Shown in pieces: positions 6,495-10,992 of a stretch of DNA of 10,992 bases (the stretch's first letter is position 1; each line of letters begins with the position of its first letter). Origin of the DNA: an uncultured Clostridia bacterium (GTDB lineage: Bacteria > Bacillota > Clostridia > Peptostreptococcales > Anaerovoracaceae); assembly GCA_934234035.1 (NCBI GenBank), contig CAKQHH010000038.1, positions 1-10,992 on the forward strand. The letters run 5' to 3'. Position numbers and translations under genes: made by a program. The notes beneath the pieces are model-generated. The model had not been told where the DNA came from and ran no database searches. It saw only the letters and a program-made list of their open reading frames with translations.

Positions 6495-7899
6495 CGTTGC
6501 TTACCTCCTTATCAATCAGTCGCACCTTGTTCGTCTTCTCTTTGCTTACACCGGAAAGTTCGGTGTCGTCCTGAACGGCCTTATCGATAATATCGGTCTT
6601 CTTGTTGTTCTTCGGGGTCGCCGTCGCAATGACCTTGTTTTCTTTCACCGTAGCAACCTTCACCTGACTCTGTTCTCCATCCAGGAAAATCTCCGTCCGG
6701 TTGGTGTCCACGTGCTTCCATTCCTCGCTGTTGGAATCTCTGTAGAATACTCGGTAATTACCTGCGTTGCTCTCCGCTGCGGTGAACTTTACCCGGGTGT
6801 TTCCGTTGACCTCCGAAGTCACCACATCCGTTACCTCGTTGGATTTCTCTTCTTTCTCGATGGTCTTGCTGCCGATTCGGAACGGAACGCATTCCGTATA
6901 TCCGCGATACTTGCCCTTGCCCTTTACGATGACATAGCCTGTACCTTTCCGGATGTTCTTTGCGTACACCAGAGTGTAGTCCCGATTCTCCGTGAGCTTC
7001 GTCACGCCATCCTGAACGGTCACCTCCGGCTCCACCGGATTGCCGGTATACGCCAGCTGTTCGTAATCCATGGTAGCTTCCATCTTCTTGTTGCCGTTGG
7101 TGTTTTTATTTTTCGGAATGTACATGTAGTTGGAGTCCACTCTGCCCCGAATTCCGGAGATTCGGTCGATGCTGCTGTACTGCCAGTAGGTATAGTCTTC
7201 CGAGGAAGTGTTGTTAATATTATACTGCGCAATCCACAGCTCGTGGCCGTCATTCACCAGCTTCGCCACATCCACGCCGGACGTCTTGGACGTCAAGCTC
7301 TGGGACACGTACAGGCAAGTGGTGTATCCGTGATCCCTGCAGTAGTTGAGGAACGCATCGGCGATCAGAGTCAGCTGCTTCCGGGCGTTGGCGGAACCGC
7401 CTTCCGCAACCCAGCCTGCATATGCCGCATCCAGTCTGCCGTTGGAGAACTCCATATCCATTACAATCGGAAGCTCCAGCTTTCTGCCCTCGGCATACTT
7501 GCACACTTCCTTCGCCTCGATTACCGCTTCTTCCGTGGTAGTCGCCTGAGAGTACCAATACACGCCTCGGGCCACTCCGGCCTTTGCCGCCTCGTCCATA
7601 TTCTTTTCATAGGTGCGATCCTTAATCATTTCAAAGGAATTCTGTCCGGTGGCTCCGGCACGGACAAATGCATAATCCGCTCCGGCATGCTTCACCTTCT
7701 GCCAATCGATGTTTCCCTGCCATACGGAAACGTCAATTCCATAGAAAGCGCGGTTAGACGACACCTTGCCCGGCTGGCGCACGGTGTCCTTTGTTGGGAG
7801 AGCATAGGTCGGAAGAGTCGAAAAGACCATGATCATCATTACGACCACAGCAACAGCAATTCTTCCCGCTTTCATTGTTCCGATAAATCCTCTCAACAT
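6466..7899 (-). CDS. Secreted GH25 lysozyme (muramidase) with Ig-like tail
   Basis: This is a 477-residue exported glycoside hydrolase family 25 enzyme that cleaves the MurNAc-GlcNAc bond of peptidoglycan. A signal peptide (hydrophobic 13-32) ends near TYA-LP (33/34). The GH25 domain spans about 53-260: YGIDVSVWQGNIDW (53-66, acidic D56), MDME with the catalytic D148 and E150, YWQYSS (238-243) and VDSNYMY (254-260). Residues about 275-342 are a bacterial Ig-like module (LAYTGNPVEPEVTV...YTLVYAKNI...VKGKGKYRG), common in clostridial surface proteins. Residues about 355-428 look fibronectin-type-III-like. The last 40 residues are charged, with two loose copies of an IDKxV motif (437-442, 462-466). 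The ATG follows AAAGG with a 6-nt spacer; ATG at codon 9 gives a more usual signal peptide but has a poorer site. First gene of the cluster with the trigger-factor-like and helicase genes. Confidence 0.92.
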   Translation of the reverse strand: MLRGFIGTMKAGRIAVAVVVMMIMVFSTLPTYALPTKDTVRQPGKVSSNRAFYGIDVSVWQGNIDWQKVKHAGADYAFVRAGATGQNSFEMIKDRTYEKNMDEAAKAGVARGVYWYSQATTTEEAVIEAKEVCKYAEGRKLELPIVMDMEFSNGRLDAAYAGWVAEGGSANARKQLTLIADAFLNYCRDHGYTTCLYVSQSLTSKTSGVDVAKLVNDGHELWIAQYNINNTSSEDYTYWQYSSIDRISGIRGRVDSNYMYIPKNKNTNGNKKMEATMDYEQLAYTGNPVEPEVTVQDGVTKLTENRDYTLVYAKNIRKGTGYVIVKGKGKYRGYTECVPFRIGSKTIEKEEKSNEVTDVVTSEVNGNTRVKFTAAESNAGNYRVFYRDSNSEEWKHVDTNRTEIFLDGEQSQVKVATVKENKVIATATPKNNKKTDIIDKAVQDDTELSGVSKEKTNKVRLIDKEVSNDVTTSSGKN

Positions 7900-7947
7900 T
7901 CACTGCCTTTCTATCCTACAAGTGACTTCCTAAAAAATGACCACACT

Positions 7948-7956
7948 ATTATAGCA
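7948..7956 (-). promoter_or_regulatory. Extended -10 promoter of the lysozyme cluster
   Basis: On the minus strand TGC-TATAAT is an extended -10 element, 48 bp upstream of the lysozyme ATG. The -35 position (about 7971-7976, CATAAA) is poor, which fits an extended -10 or a regulated promoter. The intergenic region is shared with the divergent protease gene. Confidence 0.65.
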
Positions 7957-8026
7957 TACATGAGGCGGTTTTTATGATGAAAATATGATTGAACCGGCAA
8001 TTTCCTTTTCAAAGTTTTTATATTGC

Positions 8027-8043
8027 TTTAAGCTTTCATTAAG
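8027..8043 (+). promoter_or_regulatory. CiaR-type direct repeat upstream of the HtrA-type protease
   Basis: TTTAAG (8027-8032), CTTTC, ATTAAG (8038-8043) is a perfect match to NTTAAG-N5-WTTAAG, the binding site published for the OmpR-family response regulator CiaR of Streptococcus pneumoniae. CiaR there controls htrA. Here the box ends exactly 10 bp before the -10 element at 8054-8059, the spacing I recall for CiaR-activated promoters. No response regulator gene is in the window, so the protein that binds is unknown. Confidence 0.6.
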
Positions 8044-8053
8044 TTTTTTTCAG

Positions 8054-8059
8054 TATATT
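8054..8059 (+). promoter_or_regulatory. -10 element of the HtrA-type protease gene
   Basis: TATATT lies 10 bp downstream of the direct repeat, with no -35 consensus in place; the repeat occupies the -35 region. A start at about 8066 gives a ~35-nt leader. It makes an ATG at 8071 too near the 5' end to be a normal start. Confidence 0.6.
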
Positions 8060-8100
8060 GGTAGTATCAAATGCAACACGATAATGAAGGAGGATTCCCC

Positions 8101-9210
8101 ATGAATAATAATTTCAACGAATCCAACACCGATTTCATCCTGATCAATCCAAACGACGAGAATCGGGACGACCATAAAAAAAACCGACCGCCTCGGCAGA
8201 AGCGGCCGAACGAACATACTTTTAGGAAACGGACCATCGCCACGGTGCTGAGCTGCGTGCTCATCGGCGGGGCCTCCGGCTTCGGGGGTGCCATGATTGC
8301 CGAGCGCACCGGCGCTGCAACCCTCCTGGAGGGGAACGGCGGGGACCGGACGGTGAGCGTGAAAAGCGTGAATACCGGTAAGAAGATGACGGCGGCGCAG
8401 GTCTACGCCAAAAACGTGGATGCGACGGTGGGAATCTCCACCAAATCCACCACCCGGAACATGTTCGGTTACTCCACGGAGTCCGCGGCATCCGGTTCCG
8501 GCTTCATCGTTTCCTCCAACGGCTATATCGTCACCAACTACCACGTGATTGAAGGGGCGGATTCCATCACGGTTTCCACCAACAACGGCAAAAGCTACGA
8601 GGCGACGGTGCGGGGCTACAACGAGAGTTACGACGTGGCGGTGCTGAAAATCAACGCCACCGGACTTCAGGCGGTAACCTTGGGCAAATCCTCCGACGCC
8701 AACGTGGGAGACGAAGTGGTGACCATCGGCAACCCGCTGGGCGAGCTCACCTTCTCCCTGACCTCCGGCGCCATCAGCGCCCTGAACCGGGAAGTGACAT
8801 TTTCTCAGAACAACACCATGAACCTGATTCAGACCGACGCGGCCATCAACTCCGGCAATTCCGGCGGCCCGCTGTTCAACCTGTACGGAGAGGTCATCGG
8901 CATCACCAATGCCAAATACTCTTCCAACAGTTCCTCCTCGGAGGCTTCCATCGACAACATCGGGTTCGCCATTCCGATTGACGAGGTGAATTCCATCATC
9001 AAGAAAATCATCAAGGACGGCACCAAAAACAGTTCCGATTCGTCCGGCAGTTCCGGCTCTTCCGGAAGCTCCGATTCCTCATCGGCTTCCCGTTCCGGCT
9101 CCAGCAGCAGCGGACAGTCGCAGGATTCCTCCGGAAGCCACCACGGCAGCGTTCCAGATCAGGATGACAGTTGGGAAGATTCCATCGAGGATTTCTTCTC
9201 CACATTCTAG
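8101..9210 (+). CDS. htrA: HtrA/DegP-type serine protease, membrane-anchored, no PDZ domain
   Basis: This is a 369-residue S1C/trypsin-like protease for quality control of proteins outside the membrane. Residues 1-43 form a polar cytoplasmic tail, about 44-67 the signal anchor, and about 97-305 the protease domain. The catalytic triad is intact: H148 (TNYHVIEG), D178 (YDVAVLK) and S254 (NSGNSGGPL). GSGFIVSSNGYIVTNYHV and FAIPIDEV are family signatures. Where family members carry a PDZ domain, this protein has a Ser/Gly-rich linker (about 310-350) and an acidic end (DQDDSWED, then SIEDFFSTF). The stop falls well before a PDZ could fit, and no frameshift is seen. ATG 8101 follows AAGGAGG with a 7-nt spacer; an ATG 30 bp upstream is in frame but lacks a ribosome binding site. 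Own promoter, CiaR-type box and terminator; monocistronic. Confidence 0.9.
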   Translation: MNNNFNESNTDFILINPNDENRDDHKKNRPPRQKRPNEHTFRKRTIATVLSCVLIGGASGFGGAMIAERTGAATLLEGNGGDRTVSVKSVNTGKKMTAAQVYAKNVDATVGISTKSTTRNMFGYSTESAASGSGFIVSSNGYIVTNYHVIEGADSITVSTNNGKSYEATVRGYNESYDVAVLKINATGLQAVTLGKSSDANVGDEVVTIGNPLGELTFSLTSGAISALNREVTFSQNNTMNLIQTDAAINSGNSGGPLFNLYGEVIGITNAKYSSNSSSSEASIDNIGFAIPIDEVNSIIKKIIKDGTKNSSDSSGSSGSSGSSDSSSASRSGSSSSGQSQDSSGSHHGSVPDQDDSWEDSIEDFFSTF

Positions 9211-9220
9211 CTTTCCATTC

Positions 9221-9244
9221 GGGGGTGCACAGGCGGCAACCCCC
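9221..9244 (+). other. GC-rich hairpin after the protease gene
   Basis: GGGGGT (9221-9226) pairs with ACCCCC (9239-9244), 10 nt after the stop codon. It is followed by an AT-alternating tract (ATGGATATATATATATTTT) rather than a clean T-run. It may be a weak first terminator or a 3'-end stabiliser ahead of the strong terminator at 9274-9308. Confidence 0.45.
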
Positions 9245-9273
9245 ATGGATATATATATATTTTCCTTTCTTTG

Positions 9274-9308
9274 GCGAGGCCGGCATACAAATGCCGGTTT
9301 CGTTTTTT
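9274..9308 (+). terminator. Intrinsic terminator of the HtrA-type protease gene
   Basis: GCGAGGCCGGCAT, loop ACAA, ATGCCGGTTTCGT forms a 13-bp stem (core CCGGCAT/ATGCCGG, outer part with G-T pairs), and six Ts end at 9308. Confidence 0.85.
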
Positions 9309-9313
9309 GTCAC

Positions 9314-9346
9314 TTTCTTAAGATTTCCGAAAGCTTTTCTTAATTT
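9314..9346 (+). promoter_or_regulatory. Three 11-bp direct repeats upstream of the lipoprotein gene
   Basis: Three consecutive 11-mers, TTTCTTAAGAT, TTCCGAAAGCT and TTTCTTAATTT, share the core and phase of the repeat before the protease gene (TTAAG units 11 bp apart). The middle unit is degenerate. Repeats at one helical turn on one face of DNA are the usual target of OmpR-family regulators. A possible promoter follows: TTGATA (9360-9365), 17 bp, TAAGGT (9383-9388), with a weak -10. Confidence 0.45.
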
Positions 9347-9448
9347 TCACCCGCCTTTCTTGATATCCTCCCGGCAATAGTGTAAGGTTATATCAATTCA
9401 AGTTGAACATGAATGAGATATCATTTCTAATAACGAAAGGAGTATTAT

Positions 9449-10102
9449 ATGAAGAAGAGATTCATATCTGTGATTCTGCTGAGTGCACTGGTACTGCTAT
9501 GTGCCTGCGGCAGCTCTTCCGCATCGAAGCCGGAAGTCACCCCATCGGAGACGGTGGATCAGTTCCTCAAAGGCATTCAGGACGAGGATCAGGATGCCAT
9601 TAAGAAGGTATACGAAGAAAACACTTTTGATCTGGGCGCCGAAGCTTGGGACGACGACGATGACGAAGAAGGTATGGACACCGCAATGAACAAGGTGCTC
9701 ACCGACGACTTCTACCCAAGACTGATCGATTTCGAGTACAAGATCGGTGAGGAAGAGGTTAACGGCGACGAGGCCACGGTAAAAGTAGATATCACCACCT
9801 ACAAGATGGGCGACGCCTTCGTGGCCGGTTTCAAAGACTTCTTTGCCGGAGCCATGGATCTGTACAACTCCAACGCTTCCGACGAGCAGGTCAGCAAGGT
9901 GATGAGCGAGAAGCTGCACAAGCAGATTTCCGCACTGAACAAGAAGGAATACAAGAAAACCGCCACCTTCCACCTGACGAAGGAAAAAGGCGTATGGGTT
10001 GTGGAAGACATGGACGACGACGAGAACGAAGCCGCTCTGAACATCCTGTCCGGCGGAATGCTGGATGCGGAGAACTCCATCGACCGCATGACGGATGACT
10101 AA
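9449..10102 (+). CDS. Acidic lipoprotein, NTF2-like/DUF5105-like fold suspected
   Basis: This 217-residue lipoprotein has an n-region MKKR, a hydrophobic stretch 6-18 and lipobox LCAC with Cys20 as the acylated residue, so it should sit on the outer face of the membrane. Residues about 30-60 (SETVDQFLKGIQDEDQDAIKKVYE) look like the first helix of NTF2-like modules such as DUF4878/DUF5105. They are followed by beta-strand-rich stretches (VNGDEATVKVDITTYKM, 104-120; KKTATFHLTKEKGVWVVEDM, 169-188), the typical order for that fold. An acidic run (DDDDDEE, 68-74) and an acidic end could bind cations. The ATG follows AAAGGAG with a 6-nt spacer. It has its own terminator and is on the same strand as the protease gene but separated by terminators. 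The function is unknown. Confidence 0.85.
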   Translation: MKKRFISVILLSALVLLCACGSSSASKPEVTPSETVDQFLKGIQDEDQDAIKKVYEENTFDLGAEAWDDDDDEEGMDTAMNKVLTDDFYPRLIDFEYKIGEEEVNGDEATVKVDITTYKMGDAFVAGFKDFFAGAMDLYNSNASDEQVSKVMSEKLHKQISALNKKEYKKTATFHLTKEKGVWVVEDMDDDENEAALNILSGGMLDAENSIDRMTDD

Positions 10103-10124
10103 TCTATATTTCCAATAAAATACG

Positions 10125-10175
10125 AACCCCCGGCAACAAGGACCTTGCATAATCGCAAGCCCTCTGCCGGGGGTT
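10125..10175. terminator. Bidirectional intrinsic terminator between convergent genes
   Basis: AACCCCCGGCA (10125-10135) pairs with TGCCGGGGGTT (10165-10175). An inner stem, CTTGC/GCAAG, caps the structure. A T-run follows on the plus strand (TTTT). On the minus strand TTCGTATTTTATT follows, so it can serve the convergent gene at 10188-10640 as well. Confidence 0.8.
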
Positions 10176-10187
10176 TTAGGTTGTCTT

Positions 10188-10640
10188 TTATCTTTTTCTG
10201 CAGGACCGCTCCTTGCTGTAGTCCACCAAGGTATCGCTGCCCCGGCCGCTTCGGACGGTGGAAACACTTTTTACCACATACCGCCCCTTTGCGATCTTCC
10301 GATTGCGGGTCAGGTTCAAAGTTCGCCCATTGGCCCGACCGGTCCATCTGGCCACGGTGGTCCAGTGCCCTTTCGAGGATTTCAGCAGGTACACCGTGGT
10401 GTACAGCGTGGTCTTCTTTGCAGCACTCTGATTCACCCGAACCCGAACATGCGCCCGGTCCTCCCGAATTCGAAGGCGAGTATCCACCGAAATGGAGCCT
10501 TTTTTTGCCGCATAGACCTTATCCGTATGAGTCTTTCTATTTTCCGGCCGGCCACCCTGACTGCCGGCGAAAACCGGCGCGGACATTGCGGTCATCAGTA
10601 CAACAACCAGCGTAAATATCAGCAGGTTCCGCTTTCTCAT
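10188..10640 (-). CDS. Small basic secreted protein of unknown function (150 aa)
   Basis: A signal peptide is clear: MRKRN, then a hydrophobic core (6-20), then APVFA with cleavage expected after residue 25. The mature 125 residues are very rich in Arg and Lys. They alternate polar and hydrophobic residues in a way that suggests beta strands (ISVDTRLRIREDRAHVRVRV at 50-69; TTLYTTVYLLK at 77-87; GHWTTVARWTG at 91-101; GRYVVKSVSTV at 119-129), so a small beta-sandwich is likely. There is one Cys (147) and no anchor or sorting motif. The strong positive charge suits binding to teichoic acid, nucleic acid or peptidoglycan, but that is a guess. The ATG follows AAAGGGG with a spacer of about 7-8 nt. 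It has its own promoter (10686-10713), and its 3' end faces the lipoprotein gene. I do not recognise the family. Confidence 0.8.
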   Translation of the reverse strand: MRKRNLLIFTLVVVLMTAMSAPVFAGSQGGRPENRKTHTDKVYAAKKGSISVDTRLRIREDRAHVRVRVNQSAAKKTTLYTTVYLLKSSKGHWTTVARWTGRANGRTLNLTRNRKIAKGRYVVKSVSTVRSGRGSDTLVDYSKERSCRKR

Positions 10641-10685
10641 TGCTGCACCCCTTTCTCTTTGCTAAGTCACACACATACTTGCCTT

Positions 10686-10713
10686 ATTCTACCATGAAGG
10701 CACGGGCTTTCAA
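10686..10713 (-). promoter_or_regulatory. Promoter of the small secreted protein gene
   Basis: On the minus strand TTGAAA (10708-10713), a 16-bp spacer and TAGAAT (10686-10691), preceded by TGG, form an extended -10 promoter about 45 bp upstream of the start codon. Confidence 0.75.
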
Positions 10714-10744
10714 ATAAATTTTTCCTATAAAAAGATATTCACTT

Positions 10745-10992
10745 TTCCCCTTTCTTCCGGACCGGGGTTCGCGCTCGAAAACCGAATTCATTGGCTTTGC
10801 GGGCAGGCGAGCGCGAACCTTGCCGTCGCCGGGGGCTCCTTTTTCACTTCTTCCGGTTCGGAGTTCGCGCACGGAAACCGAATTCATTGGCTTTGCGGGC
10901 AGGCGAGCGCGAACCGTGACGCCGCCGAGGGCGCCTTTTCCACTTCTTCCGGCCTGGGGTTCGCGCTCGGAAACCGAATTCATTGGCTTTGC
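10745..10992. repeat. 96-bp tandem repeat with internal inverted repeat, cut by window end
   Basis: About 2.6 copies are present. The landmark CCGAATTC starts at 10782, 10878 and 10974, exactly 96 bp apart, as do the TTCTTCCGG landmarks (10752, 10848, 10944). A core of about 40 bp ending at GCGCGAACC is identical in the first two copies; the third matches as far as the window reaches. The first unit contains a perfect 12-bp inverted repeat, GGTTCGCGCTCG (10766-10777) and CGAGCGCGAACC (10808-10819), with a 30-nt loop. The second unit has 1-2 mismatches in the left arm. Units differ mainly outside the core. A minus-strand frame stays open through it because 96 is a multiple of 3, but coding is not supported. 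I do not recognise it as a named repeat family. Confidence 0.85.

Noticed and set aside
6397..7977. A 526-codon open frame on the plus strand opposite the lysozyme gene
   Set aside because: It lies antisense to a complete GH25 protein with catalytic residues, has no family-like motifs and no ribosome binding site. It reflects codon bias of the real gene.
8071..8100. Start of the HtrA-type protease at the upstream in-frame ATG (8071)
   Set aside because: It has no ribosome binding site and would lie about 5 nt from the predicted transcription start, while ATG 8101 follows AAGGAGG at ideal distance.
9249..9263. ATATATATATAT tract as a possible microsatellite switch
   Set aside because: It lies between a stop codon and a terminator, not in a promoter or coding frame, so phase variation is unlikely.
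9361..9423. Inverted TGATATC / GATATCA and a TTCAA-G-TTGAA palindrome before the lipoprotein gene
   Set aside because: They are short A/T-rich matches separated by about 50 bp and expected by chance; no support for an operator beyond the 11-bp repeats.
10684..10983. A minus-strand repeat-protein frame with 32-residue units across the 96-bp repeats
   Set aside because: No Shine-Dalgarno sequence precedes the repeated ATGs, the frame runs into the promoter of the secreted protein gene, and the dyad core is better conserved than expected for a coding repeat. It is kept as a caveat only.
1..10992. CRISPR array, tRNA genes, insertion sequences, toxin-antitoxin or phage modules
   Set aside because: No interspaced short repeats, no tRNA T-loop signature in a cloverleaf context, and no transposase or integrase motifs were seen on either strand; the 96-bp repeats are directly tandem without spacers.

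Overview
The window looks like a stretch of a moderately GC-rich Gram-positive chromosome, most likely a member of the Clostridia (inference, no marker gene is present). The reasons are strong AAGGAGG-type ribosome binding sites, TTGACA/TATAAT promoters, many intrinsic terminators, a secreted GH25 muramidase with clostridial-style cell-surface domains, a lipobox lipoprotein and a membrane-anchored HtrA-type protease. Nothing here looks like a phage, an integrative element, a CRISPR array or a toxin-antitoxin module. Most of it is ordinary chromosomal housekeeping and envelope biology, with unusual regulatory and repeat DNA between the genes.

Left part (1-1578, mostly minus strand). A full-consensus sigma-70 promoter with an A/T-rich upstream tract (64-120) fires off the left edge of the window. 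It is probably the promoter of an rRNA/tRNA operon or another abundant RNA. Behind it lie a short coiled-coil protein gene (221-400) and a YeiH/UPF0324 putative anion exporter (544-1578), each followed by an intrinsic terminator.

Middle left (1773-3694, plus strand). Two different EamA/DMT-family ten-helix transporters lie in tandem. The second has its own extended -10 promoter and a structured 5' leader carrying a possible 20-codon leader ORF. A 17-bp bidirectional terminator separates them from the convergent genes to the right.

Centre (3784-7899, minus strand). A tight three-gene cluster reads, in transcription order, a secreted GH25 lysozyme, a single-pass membrane protein whose outer part resembles the trigger-factor C-terminal domain, and a PcrA/UvrD-like helicase. 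The first two genes overlap by 29 bp and the last two are 17 bp apart, so they are probably one operon.

Right part (8101-10640). A trypsin-like HtrA-type protease without a PDZ domain is read on the plus strand. Upstream of it is a perfect match to the streptococcal CiaR box, NTTAAG-N5-WTTAAG, exactly 10 bp before the -10 element. An acidic lipoprotein gene follows, with a degenerate version of the same 11-bp-phased repeat upstream. A convergent small basic secreted protein with its own good promoter comes next. Lysozyme, folding-domain protein, protease and lipoprotein all act at or outside the membrane, so this half reads as an envelope-maintenance neighbourhood (inference).

Right edge (about 10745-10992). 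A 96-bp tandem repeat with a perfect 12-bp inverted repeat in its first unit runs off the end of the window.
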